Positions 1-6,064 of a stretch of DNA of 8,277 bases are shown here, one piece after another. Source of the stretch: Pseudomonadales bacterium (GTDB taxonomy: Bacteria; Pseudomonadota; Gammaproteobacteria; Pseudomonadales; Moraxellaceae); assembly GCA_013043915.1 (NCBI GenBank), contig JABEVH010000190.1, forward strand, positions 1 to 8,277, given 5' to 3'. Position 1 is the stretch's first letter, and each line of letters opens with the position of its first letter. Below the pieces are notes generated by a model. It had not been told where the DNA came from and ran no database searches. It saw only the letters and a list, made by a program, of their open reading frames with translations. The translations under genes were made by a program, and so were the position numbers.

Positions 1-56
1 ACTTGCCAAGGCGATTGCAGGCCGAGCGCCATGCTAAACAAAGTTGCACTATTCAT
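1..56 (-). CDS. ISL3-family transposase, N-terminal fragment (runs off the left edge)
   Basis: Reading the minus strand from ATG at 54-56 gives MNSATLFSMALGLQSPWQV, which continues past base 1. A short leader followed by L-G-L-x-x-P-W and a hydrophobic stretch is how many ISL3 (DDE transposase) proteins begin, just before the zinc-finger and helix-turn-helix region. Only 18 codons are visible, so no catalytic residue can be checked. A second in-frame ATG lies at 30-32. The first is preferred because the conserved-looking segment would otherwise start too close to Met, although neither has a clear ribosome binding site. In-frame TAA at 72-74 bounds the frame upstream. The family call is pattern recognition only. 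Confidence 0.5.
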   Translation of the reverse strand, partial: MNSATLFSMALGLQSPWQ

Positions 57-97
57 GACGGAATTATCGCATTACCCACTCTATTTCACATAGAGCC
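1..97 (-). mobile_element. Partial insertion sequence, probably ISL3 family (end with terminal repeat)
   Basis: The minus strand begins a reading frame at 56 whose residues resemble ISL3-family transposase N-termini. About 20-45 bases upstream of that start lies a short sequence ending in AGAGCC on the plus strand. It contains a hyphenated dyad CTCTAT (79-84) and ATAGAG (90-95) preceded by TTACCCA, and it looks like an ISL3-type terminal inverted repeat ending near 97. The next eight bases (98-105, AATATACT) are AT-rich, as expected for an ISL3 8-bp target duplication. The other end of the element is outside the window, so neither the partner repeat nor the duplication can be confirmed. The exact boundary is inferred. 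Confidence 0.55.
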
Positions 98-240
98 AAT
101 ATACTTAGCTCAGCAGCTTTTCGGATAAAATGACGCCGGGTTGTTGTTGTTTTGGACATGGACTTTTTGGTCTTCATGACGTTTCATAGGTGGTACGACT
201 TCAACAGAAATATGAATAAGTGTCAACTTGTGGAGATGGA
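98..240. other. Intergenic region between the IS end and the TetR-type gene
   Basis: No gene is supported here. A TAAAAT box at 126-131 could be a -10 element for the regulator, but no convincing -35 is present. A small dyad ATGA (176-179) / TCAT (184-187) is too short to call an operator. TetR-family regulators often bind their own promoter, so this is where an operator would be expected. The insertion sequence may have separated the regulator from its original upstream neighbour. Confidence 0.3.
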
Positions 241-867
241 ATGGCTGATTTTTTGGATATTCTGGAAGAAACCTCACTGCGTGTCAGGCCTCAACAAAAG
301 CGTGCGCGTGAGCGCGTTGATCGTATTTTGGCCGCTACGACCATTTTGCTAGAACGTGATGGTGCTGAATCTGCCAATATGCTGTCGATTGCGCGCGAAG
401 CTGGCATGCCGGCAGCCACCCTTTACCACTACTTCGAAAACCGCACGGCTGTATTTGTGGCCCTGGCTGAACGTACGATACGAGATGTCGATGCAGCGTT
501 AACGCAGCAGTTATCCCTGGTGCAGGGTAACGAGCAGGATTGGGGGAATTTGCTACAGGGGCTTTACGAGGCGTACCGTATGGCTCCAGGGTATCGCAAG
601 ATTTTGCCCTTGCTACGAGCGACCCCGGGACTAAAAGATTTACTTGATGAGTCTAACCGTCGATCAGCGGTTGTGTTGACCGAGGCTTTGAAACATTTTC
701 CTATGCCCCAGACGCGTCTGGCCCGCATTGCCTTGATGGTTTCCGAAGCTGTGCAGTGTTTTCTGGATATGGCCCTGTGTGAAGAAAATGAAGATGAAGC
801 CCAATCCTATGTGCAGGAAATGCAAGTCATGGTGCAAGCCTTGTCAACTTACTATCAAAATATCTAG
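241..867 (+). CDS. TetR/AcrR-family transcriptional regulator
   Basis: A 208-residue protein of typical TetR length. The N-terminal DNA-binding domain spans about residues 22-70: an amphipathic helix with RVDRILAATTILLERDG, then the helix-turn-helix ending in GMPAATLYHYFENR (55-68), the family's recognition-helix signature. The all-helical C-terminal part (about 80-208) would be the ligand and dimer domain, and it is too variable for the ligand to be read. ATG 241 is chosen over the GTG at 220 because GGAG at 232-235 sits five bases upstream and the extra residues look non-conserved. The gene is convergent with the membrane protein gene at 864, and their stop codons overlap. With no divergent partner visible its target is unknown. 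The class is secure, the specific role is not. Confidence 0.85.
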   Translation: MADFLDILEETSLRVRPQQKRARERVDRILAATTILLERDGAESANMLSIAREAGMPAATLYHYFENRTAVFVALAERTIRDVDAALTQQLSLVQGNEQDWGNLLQGLYEAYRMAPGYRKILPLLRATPGLKDLLDESNRRSAVVLTEALKHFPMPQTRLARIALMVSEAVQCFLDMALCEENEDEAQSYVQEMQVMVQALSTYYQNI

Positions 868-1190
868 GAGATGGAGTGCGGTGGTGTAGCTTCGCTATCG
901 CGTAGCCGGTGTTGTATCAGGTCGCGTTGCAGTCGGGCGATGATGCTGAGATAGCGCTGTTCGCGCCAAAGCATCGTTGCTGTGACGGCAGCCATAAAAA
1001 GCAGTCCGGCCGCTATGCTGAGCCATAAGCTGTCGACTCTTGCCGGGTGATGATCAAGCATCCACAGGTAACTGATCACGAGTGCCAGAGAGAGTGCAAA
1101 GAGTACGCTGTAGCCCAGGCGCTGCATCCTGGCCGCCAAATTCAAATAGCGTCTGTCTTGCTCAGTCAGGGTAGGTTGCATGGTAGCCAT
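864..1190 (-). CDS. Small membrane protein of unknown function, two predicted transmembrane helices
   Basis: I do not recognise this 108-residue protein. It has a charged N-terminus (TEQDRRYLNLAARMQR), a hydrophobic helix at about 27-45, a short polar loop with DHHPARVD, a second helix at about 55-74, then a basic, probably cytoplasmic tail of about 34 residues (WREQRYLSIIARLQRDLIQH). Both termini are likely cytoplasmic by the positive-inside rule. The start is well supported: AAGGAG lies seven bases upstream and overlaps the stop of the protease gene, 12 bases away, so the two are surely cotranscribed and perhaps translationally coupled. A part in envelope maintenance can be guessed only from that linkage. 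The stop codon shares CTAG (864-867) with that of the convergent regulator. Confidence 0.75.
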   Translation of the reverse strand: MATMQPTLTEQDRRYLNLAARMQRLGYSVLFALSLALVISYLWMLDHHPARVDSLWLSIAAGLLFMAAVTATMLWREQRYLSIIARLQRDLIQHRLRDSEATPPHSIS

Positions 1191-1202
1191 ACTCGGACTC
1201 CT

Positions 1203-2630
1203 TCAGTTTTTAAGGTCCTGGTGTCCCTGAGTCATTTGTTTTATACGGTTCTCAAACCTGGCCCTTTCCGGATAATTAGTGCCAGCGGCTTGTAGGCCCA
1301 GATGCATTTGTTCCAGAGCATGGCGGTCATCACCACTCAGGTAATAGAGTTCAGCGCGAGCGCGATAAAGGCCCAGAGCATCATTGTCTGCTGCATAGGC
1401 GTCAGCCAATTGCTGCCAGACATCAGGATCATCGGGGCGGTCCTGCAATAATTTTTGTACAAGCGCAATCGCTACTTTAGGCTGATGTACATGGGTTAAT
1501 GCCTGGGCATCAAGCAACTCAAGAGGGACGCTGGTAGGGCTGTCAGCGAGTTCGTCATTGAGCATATGGAGGGCTGCATCGTATTTTTTCTCACCGAGAA
1601 GGATCTCTCCCAATGTATAGACATAGGCAATACGATGAGGATCGTTGACCATCAGGCTACGGATCAAGGGTTCAGCTTCCTGAAAGTGGTTGGTATTCAT
1701 AAACAAGTTTGCTGCCGTATAGCGGGCCAGAATGGCATCTTCATTTTGTCCGCCACGGGCGATGATGGCTTGCAGGGGTACGAGAGCAGATTTAACGTCA
1801 GAGGTGTAATAAGCCACGACACTAGCTCGGATCAATTCATATTCCAGGCTATCATCAGGATAATGTACATGAAACTGGGCGGCACGAGCAGCCGTATCGG
1901 CAATACGTGAGGAGGTCACGGGGTGATCCTGCAAATAAGCAGGTATATTGACACCGCCAGAGGTGGCATTAAGCAGACGTTGAAAAAATCGCGGCATGGC
2001 ATTGGGGTCAATATGAGCATTAACCAGGGTTTGTAAGCCTATACGATCTGCTTCCTGTTCATACTGGCGACTGTAATGCAGCTGATGTTGTGCCAGCGCT
2101 GCCTGTGTCGAGGCGATGGCTCCCATACCGGCATCACCATAGCTTTTCGAACCCAAAGCGATAGCCGCTGCCATGGCAGCCAGATACCACCACATATCAT
2201 GAGCACTATCGGCCATCATGCGCGCGTAGTGGCGCTGTTTAAGGTGTCCAAGTTCATGGGCCAGGACTGAGGCTAGTTCAGCTTCGCTGCGTGTGTATAG
2301 AAATACCCCCGCATTCAGGCCAACAAAACCACCAGGAACGGCAAAGGCGTTGATGTCAGTACTGTCGATGAGAACAATGCTGAGATCAGGTGTAGGTAAG
2401 GGTGTATTAAAGGCCAGGCGGTAGATCAAATGCTCAAGATAGTCTTGCACAAGCGGGTCTGACAAGGTAGGAACCGAGCCACGAAACGCGCGTTCATAGG
2501 CTCGACCTAGCCGGTATTCATCAGCACGGCTGATGGCTGCAGTCTGGTCCCCAAGATCAGGAAGAGCGTTATCACCGACCACGATGCGTGGAAGCAATAA
2601 AAGCAGGGTGAATATCAGCAGGGCACGCAT
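1203..2630 (-). CDS. bepA: Periplasmic M48-family zinc metalloprotease with TPR domain, BepA (YfgC)-like
   Basis: A 475-residue protein close to E. coli BepA in length and layout. A signal peptide (residues 1 to about 19, with hydrophobic LLIFTLLLLL and probable cleavage after VVG) sends it to the periplasm. The M48 domain carries HELGH at 125-129 (zinc ligands H125 and H129, catalytic E126) and the third ligand region YEQEADRIG (E191, with D195). DHPVTSSR matches the HPxxxxR element that covers the active site in BepA. About 270-460 is helical TPR-type sequence. BepA degrades stalled or misfolded outer-membrane proteins such as LptD and assists their assembly at the BAM complex. The gene is divergent from tusA and heads a unit with the small membrane protein. 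Upstream of the ATG no strong ribosome binding site is visible. The family is secure and the BepA-type assignment likely. Confidence 0.88.
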   Translation of the reverse strand: MRALLIFTLLLLLPRIVVGDNALPDLGDQTAAISRADEYRLGRAYERAFRGSVPTLSDPLVQDYLEHLIYRLAFNTPLPTPDLSIVLIDSTDINAFAVPGGFVGLNAGVFLYTRSEAELASVLAHELGHLKQRHYARMMADSAHDMWWYLAAMAAAIALGSKSYGDAGMGAIASTQAALAQHQLHYSRQYEQEADRIGLQTLVNAHIDPNAMPRFFQRLLNATSGGVNIPAYLQDHPVTSSRIADTAARAAQFHVHYPDDSLEYELIRASVVAYYTSDVKSALVPLQAIIARGGQNEDAILARYTAANLFMNTNHFQEAEPLIRSLMVNDPHRIAYVYTLGEILLGEKKYDAALHMLNDELADSPTSVPLELLDAQALTHVHQPKVAIALVQKLLQDRPDDPDVWQQLADAYAADNDALGLYRARAELYYLSGDDRHALEQMHLGLQAAGTNYPERARFENRIKQMTQGHQDLKN

Positions 2631-2701
2631 ATCAGGTAGATTTCAATCGTTCATCAGTTCGCGATAGGATAGCATCCTTGCAGGCATAGGGTGTGTTCTT
2701 T
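2631..2701. promoter_or_regulatory. Divergent intergenic region between the protease and tusA genes, with a short dyad
   Basis: These 71 bases must hold the start signals of both divergent units unless transcription comes from further inside a gene. A hyphenated palindrome AGGAT-AGC-ATCCT occupies 2666-2678, near the middle, and could be an operator or chance. Only weak -10-like hexamers such as TAGGAT (2665-2670) are present. AGGG at 2688-2691 is the likely ribosome binding site for tusA. Confidence 0.35.
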
Positions 2702-2953
2702 ATGACAAACTTGAAGGGCGGATGGGATCTTGATCTGAGCGGGTTGCGATGTCCCTTGCCCTTGCTGCGCCTCAAACAATCACTACAAAAGATGCCGCCT
2801 GGTGCTTCGATGCTTGTTCGTACCACGGATCCTGCCTCGGAACGAGATTTTCGGCTTTACCTGGAGCAGTCGGGCCATCGACTGCTTGAAGTCGTGGTGA
2901 GTAAAGAGGATATTGTTTTTCATATCATCAAGGCAGAGCATACGCATGGCTAA
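2702..2953 (+). CDS. TusA/SirA-family sulfur-carrier protein
   Basis: An 83-residue protein with the TusA fold pattern: a first strand ending in LDLSGLRCPLPLLR, where C17 in the CPxP motif is the residue that carries a persulfide in this family, then a helix, a strand (SMLVRTTDPAS), a helix and a last strand. TusA-family proteins pass sulfur between cysteine desulfurases and acceptors such as tRNA-thiolation or molybdenum-cofactor enzymes. The Pseudomonas aeruginosa relative next to a BepA gene (PA1006) has been linked to molybdenum-cofactor function, so that role is at least as likely as canonical TusA in tRNA 2-thiouridine synthesis. ATG 2702 is chosen over GTG 2693 because AGGG lies ten bases upstream and the extra three residues add nothing recognisable. 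The next gene overlaps its end by eight bases. Confidence 0.85.
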   Translation: MTNLKGGWDLDLSGLRCPLPLLRLKQSLQKMPPGASMLVRTTDPASERDFRLYLEQSGHRLLEVVVSKEDIVFHIIKAEHTHG

Positions 2954-4013
2954 GCTGTGGCATCGTTTTGTAAACCGTTATTTTGCCGATGAACAGGCTA
3001 TTATCTTGAGCCTAATTATTCTGACGATCACCGTGGCTATCTTGGGTATGGGGCGCATGTTACTGCCTTTATTGGCGGCTATCGTGCTTGCTTTTTTGTT
3101 GGAAGGAGCTATCGATACCCTCATGCGTTGGGGTTTAAAACGTTCGTCTGCCTTATTTTTAGTCTATATCGGTTTTTTGGGAACCATGGTGGCCATGTTG
3201 GTCTTGTTACTGCCGCTGCTATGGAATCAGGCCGTTTCTTTGACGGGTAATCTGCCTCTCATGCTGGCGCATAGCCAGCAAACTCTGTTGCGATTGCCAT
3301 CACGATACCCCCGGCTGATTTCCTATCGGGATGCACAGAGTTGGTTGACGGTTATCCAGGCTCAGATTGGTCACCTGGGGCAATGGTTATTGGCTTTATC
3401 TCCGAACATCCTCGGACACGTGGTGACCTTTACCATTTATTTGGTGCTGATTCCAACCTTAGTATTTCTGTTGCTTAAAGATCGTGATCGTCTACATCGA
3501 TGGTTTTCTGCACGGTTGCCTAGTCATCATCCTGCTTTGAGTCGAATAGCTAAGGAAATTAACCAGCAGCTCTATCGGTACACGCGTGGTCGTTTGGTGG
3601 AAGTCATCATCGTTGCCTTTTTAACCTATACCGCATTTCACTGGTTAGGTCTTTCTTATGCCTTGTTATTGGCAATTCTGGTAGGCGTATCGGTGATCAT
3701 TCCTTATATAGGAGCCATTGTGGTCACGGTGCCTGTTGTCTTGGTGGCTTTTATCGAGTGGGGAGGGATGACCACGGAGTTCTGGCGCATTCTGGTGGCG
3801 CACGGATTGATACAGATGATCGATGGAAATTTGCTGGTGCCCTTGTTGTTTGCTGAAGCCGTTGACCTGCATCCCATAGTCATCATAGTGGCCATTATCC
3901 TCTTTGGCGGCTTATGGGGTTTTTGGGGAATATTTTTTGCCATTCCCTTAGCTGTCGTCATACGTTGTGTGTTCGAATTCTGGCCAGTCAGTTCTACAGA
4001 ATCTGAGGTATAA
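2946..4013 (+). CDS. perM: AI-2E family / PerM-type membrane transporter
   Basis: A 355-residue polytopic inner-membrane protein. Hydrophobic segments lie at about residues 18-35, 37-55, 69-91 and 152-175, then a cluster of several from about 218 to 345, matching the eight-helix layout of the AI-2E (TqsA/PerM) family. The central soluble part holds the conserved LLLKDRDRL and a basic amphipathic helix. The C-terminal half has IPYIGAIV and LHPIVIIVAIILFGGLWG, both typical of the family. The substrates of PerM-type members are not settled, and autoinducer export should not be assumed. ATG 2946 overlaps the tusA stop by eight bases, with AAGG upstream, so the pair are translationally linked. Proximity to a BepA-like gene recurs in E. 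coli, where perM (yfgO) and bepA (yfgC) are neighbours. Confidence 0.82.
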   Translation: MAKLWHRFVNRYFADEQAIILSLIILTITVAILGMGRMLLPLLAAIVLAFLLEGAIDTLMRWGLKRSSALFLVYIGFLGTMVAMLVLLLPLLWNQAVSLTGNLPLMLAHSQQTLLRLPSRYPRLISYRDAQSWLTVIQAQIGHLGQWLLALSPNILGHVVTFTIYLVLIPTLVFLLLKDRDRLHRWFSARLPSHHPALSRIAKEINQQLYRYTRGRLVEVIIVAFLTYTAFHWLGLSYALLLAILVGVSVIIPYIGAIVVTVPVVLVAFIEWGGMTTEFWRILVAHGLIQMIDGNLLVPLLFAEAVDLHPIVIIVAIILFGGLWGFWGIFFAIPLAVVIRCVFEFWPVSSTESEV

Positions 4014-4014
4014 T
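3985..4014 (+). promoter_or_regulatory. Probable galU promoter with a perfect -10 box
   Basis: TATAAT at 4009-4014 is an exact sigma-70 -10 element, and the TAA stop of perM lies inside it (4011-4013). Upstream at the right distance is only a weak -35 (CAGTCA, 3985-3990, spacing 18). Transcription would begin near 4021, leaving a leader of about 25 bases before galU. Chance is possible because the box is partly fixed by coding sequence. Confidence 0.4.
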
Positions 4015-4045
4015 GGCTGCCTCACAAGTTAAATGATGGTGCTGG

Positions 4046-4879
4046 ATGAGTGCTTCTTCGCGTTTACGCAAATGCCTATTCCCTGCTGCTGGTTATGGAA
4101 CCCGGTTTTTGCCGGCGACTAAGGCTATGCCTAAGGAAATGATGCCTATCGTCAGCAAGCCCCTTATACAGTACGGTGTAGAAGAGGCACTTGAGGCAGG
4201 TTTGAAAGAGATGGCTATCGTGACCGGCCGGGGCAAGCGCGCCTTGGAAGATCACTTTGATATCAATGTCGAGCTGGAGGCCCAGATTCAAGGGACGGAT
4301 AAGGAATCCTATCTGAGCGGTATACGCAGCATTATGCAGGAGGCCACGTTTACCTACACAAGGCAGATGGCTATGCGTGGTTTGGGCGATGCCATCCTGA
4401 CTGGGGAGCCTTTGATTGGCGATGAATCTTTTGCCGTGCTGTTAGCAGATGACCTTTGCCTCAGTGAAGGTCAGGGTGTGTTGGCACAAATGATTGAGCT
4501 TTACCGACAGTTTCGTTGCTCCATTGTGGCTATTGAAGAAGTGTCCCCGGAAGAGACGCACAAGTATGGCGTTATCGCGGGGGATCCTTTGCGCGAGGAT
4601 TTATATCGTATTGAACAAATGGTGGAAAAACCCGCCCGAGGTCAAGAGCCCAGTAACCTGGCTATCATTGGTCGCTATATCCTGACCCCTGATATTTTTG
4701 ATATTCTGCGTGCTACCCCCCCAGGGCGCAACGGTGAGATACAGATCACGGACGCCCTTGCCGAGCAAGCACGTCGCGGCTGTGTACTCGCCTACCGTTT
4801 TAAAGGACGCCGCTTTGATTGCGGTAGCATTGATGGTTATGTTGAGGCCACCAATTACTGTTACCGCAACCCGAGCTAA
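4046..4879 (+). CDS. galU: UTP--glucose-1-phosphate uridylyltransferase
   Basis: A 277-residue cytoplasmic enzyme making UDP-glucose from UTP and glucose-1-phosphate, the precursor for LPS, exopolysaccharide and trehalose or glycan synthesis. The nucleotidyltransferase signature FPAAGYGTRFLPATKAMPKE spans residues 12-31. Further family marks are LLADDLC (metal and nucleotide site region), VEKP, SNLAIIGRYILTPDIF, GEIQITDAL and RRFDCGSIDGYVEATN near the end. It matches the short Pseudomonas-type GalU (about 279 residues) rather than the 302-residue E. coli form, so it is not truncated. An oddity is GLGDA (about residues 112-116) where relatives usually have GLGHA. The start codon has only a weak ribosome binding site (GGTG), but the signature lies at the normal distance from it. 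The gene is convergent with bcp, six bases apart. Confidence 0.95.
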   Translation: MSASSRLRKCLFPAAGYGTRFLPATKAMPKEMMPIVSKPLIQYGVEEALEAGLKEMAIVTGRGKRALEDHFDINVELEAQIQGTDKESYLSGIRSIMQEATFTYTRQMAMRGLGDAILTGEPLIGDESFAVLLADDLCLSEGQGVLAQMIELYRQFRCSIVAIEEVSPEETHKYGVIAGDPLREDLYRIEQMVEKPARGQEPSNLAIIGRYILTPDIFDILRATPPGRNGEIQITDALAEQARRGCVLAYRFKGRRFDCGSIDGYVEATNYCYRNPS

Positions 4880-4898
4880 GGCCTCTTAATGCTTAGCT
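4874..4898. other. Inverted repeat covering the galU and bcp stop codons
   Basis: AGCTAAG (4874-4880) and CTTAGCT (4892-4898) form a 7-bp stem with an 11-base loop spanning the convergent gene ends. It might act as a weak bidirectional end signal, but no T-tract follows on either strand, so it is not called a terminator. Confidence 0.3.
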
Positions 4899-5374
4899 GC
4901 GCTACTGCGGTTTAAAGATTGAACAGCAAACAATACTTGCTCGGCATGACCCTCGGCTTTGACCTTGCGCCATTCCTGGCGCAGTATCCCGTGACTGTCG
5001 ATAAGAAAGGTACTGCGTTCTATGCCCTGGGTTTCTCTCCCGTACATCATTTTTGTTTTAATGACGTCGAACAACATGCACAGTTCGCCATCCGTGTCAC
5101 TGATGAGGGGAAAGGGCAGGTTGAACTTTTCACAAAACTTTTCATGAGAACTCAAACTGTCTCGTGAGACTCCCAGTAAAACACAACGCTCAGCTTTGAA
5201 CTCCGGGTAAGACTCTTTAAATTCATTGGCTTCGAGGGTGCAGCCAGGAGTGTCATCTTTGGGATAAAAATAGATGACGATCGGATAACCACGCAAGGCC
5301 GAAAGAAGAACATGCTTATTGTCGGTTGCAGGCAGTCTGAACTCGGGTACAGTTTCTCCGATTAGGACGGTCAT
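4886..5374 (-). CDS. bcp: Thioredoxin-dependent peroxiredoxin, Bcp/PrxQ family
   Basis: A 162-residue cytoplasmic peroxiredoxin that reduces hydrogen peroxide and organic peroxides using thioredoxin. The active site YPKDDTPGCTLEA holds T42 and the peroxidatic C45, and R119 or thereabouts in the GIERSTFLID segment would complete the site. The resolving cysteine of E. coli Bcp (C50) is replaced by Asn here. Instead C81 in KFCEKFN lies 36 residues after C45, the same spacing as C47-C83 in Xylella fastidiosa PrxQ, so an intramolecular disulfide of that type is likely. C64 and C99 are extra. An excellent ribosome binding site (GGAGGA, eight bases away) fixes the start. The gene follows gcvR by 21 bases, an arrangement shared with E. 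coli and Pseudomonas. Confidence 0.93.
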   Translation of the reverse strand: MTVLIGETVPEFRLPATDNKHVLLSALRGYPIVIYFYPKDDTPGCTLEANEFKESYPEFKAERCVLLGVSRDSLSSHEKFCEKFNLPFPLISDTDGELCMLFDVIKTKMMYGRETQGIERSTFLIDSHGILRQEWRKVKAEGHAEQVLFAVQSLNRSSAAKH

Positions 5375-5395
5375 AAACAGAGTCCTCCGTGGACT

Positions 5396-5926
5396 TCAGG
5401 CTTTAAAGGGTTCGATCATGGCATCCAAGTTACGATCATCACAAAATACCATAAAAGATTCGCGTAAACTGGCAATATGTATCCGTCCGGGCACATTAAC
5501 TGTCATGCCCAGAGCAAACATCTGCGAACCCGTATGAGGAGCCGCGTACGTGCTGGTCTCCATCGCTTCAATATTGATGCCTTGGCTAGCAAAAAAATTG
5601 GCAATTTCATGTACGATGCCTGGGTTATCCAGAGCAATCACATGCACATGATAGGGCAGGGCTTCTTTTTGTGCCGGGCGTAGCTGAGTGCGTTTGCTGG
5701 AAAGCGTCAGTTCCAGCTTGCGGCCAAGGGCGGGAAGTTGTGCTTCCAGCTTGGCTATGGCATCCCATGTGCCACTTAACATCATCACGATGGCAAATTC
5801 CAGTCCCATGACGACCATACGGCTATCTGCGATATTGCAGCGAGCTTCTGACGCGGCTTTAGCCAGTTCATCGACAATGCCGGTTCTATCTTCGCCTAAG
5901 GCGGAAATCACCAGATAATGTTCCAT
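5396..5926 (-). CDS. gcvR: GcvR-type two-ACT-domain protein, glycine cleavage system regulator
   Basis: A 176-residue protein made of two ACT domains: one at about residues 4-75 (opening YLVISALGEDRTGIVDELAK) and a second at about 92-170 (HVHVIALDNPGIVHEIANFF). GcvR has no DNA-binding domain. In E. coli it binds GcvA and prevents it from activating the gcvTHP operon, with glycine relieving the effect. No gcvA or gcv gene is visible here, so this is inferred from family and context. The position directly upstream of bcp strongly supports GcvR over other ACT proteins. The start has a good ribosome binding site (GGAAGG, about five bases away). A dapA gene often precedes gcvR in relatives, but here the upstream gene is queC, across 157 bases. 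Confidence 0.87.
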   Translation of the reverse strand: MEHYLVISALGEDRTGIVDELAKAASEARCNIADSRMVVMGLEFAIVMMLSGTWDAIAKLEAQLPALGRKLELTLSSKRTQLRPAQKEALPYHVHVIALDNPGIVHEIANFFASQGINIEAMETSTYAAPHTGSQMFALGMTVNVPGRIHIASLRESFMVFCDDRNLDAMIEPFKA

Positions 5927-5940
5927 TTAAACCTTCCTGC

Positions 5941-5975
5941 GGCAAAGTGTTGCCAGTGTAGCAATGACCTTGGCA
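5941..5975 (-). promoter_or_regulatory. Possible leader hairpins upstream of gcvR
   Basis: GGCAA (5941-5945) and TTGCC (5950-5954) form a 5-bp stem with a 4-base loop, ending a few bases upstream of the ribosome binding site on the gcvR transcript. TGCCA (5951-5955) could instead pair with TGGCA (5971-5975), so the two hairpins share bases and exclude each other. This could modulate gcvR expression, but stems this short arise by chance. Confidence 0.22.
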
Positions 5976-6014
5976 TCTGTAAAATTAGAGATTTATCCCA
6001 TGACGAATGAAACT

Positions 6015-6031
6015 CCGTCCTTGAGGGGCGG
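6015..6031. repeat. GC-rich hairpin in AT-rich surroundings
   Basis: CCGTCC (6015-6020) pairs with GGGCGG (6026-6031) across a five-base loop, with one T-G wobble. It follows CGAATGAAACT, a layout that recalls the subterminal hairpins of IS200/IS605-type elements, but no transposase or tnpB remnant is present. It has no T-tract on either side, so it does not look like a terminator. Confidence 0.3.
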
Positions 6032-6044
6032 CCTTTATTCAAAC

Positions 6045-6064
6045 ATAAAAAACTTATTAAGTTT
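6045..6064 (-). terminator. Possible weak intrinsic terminator of the cpoB-queE-queC operon
   Basis: About 20 bases after the queC stop, the minus strand reads AAACTT-AAT-AAGTTT (6064-6050), and the T's of its last arm run on into three more before ATG. The stem is only six base pairs and AT-rich, so termination would be weak, but the position is right and no better candidate exists before gcvR. Confidence 0.35.

Noticed and set aside
152..352. Plus-strand frame of 66 codons overlapping the regulator start
   Set aside because: It lies in another frame of the TetR-type gene, has no ribosome binding site and its product is unlike a known protein.
3666..3961. Minus-strand frames inside perM
   Set aside because: They are antisense shadows of a clearly coding membrane protein and have no family features.
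4046..4879. galU as a C-terminally truncated gene
   Set aside because: It is shorter than the 302-residue E. coli protein but matches the Pseudomonas-type length and its usual C-terminal EATNxCY segment.
4874..4898. Bidirectional terminator between galU and bcp
   Set aside because: The stem is only seven base pairs with an 11-base loop and has no T-run on either strand; kept only as an inverted repeat.
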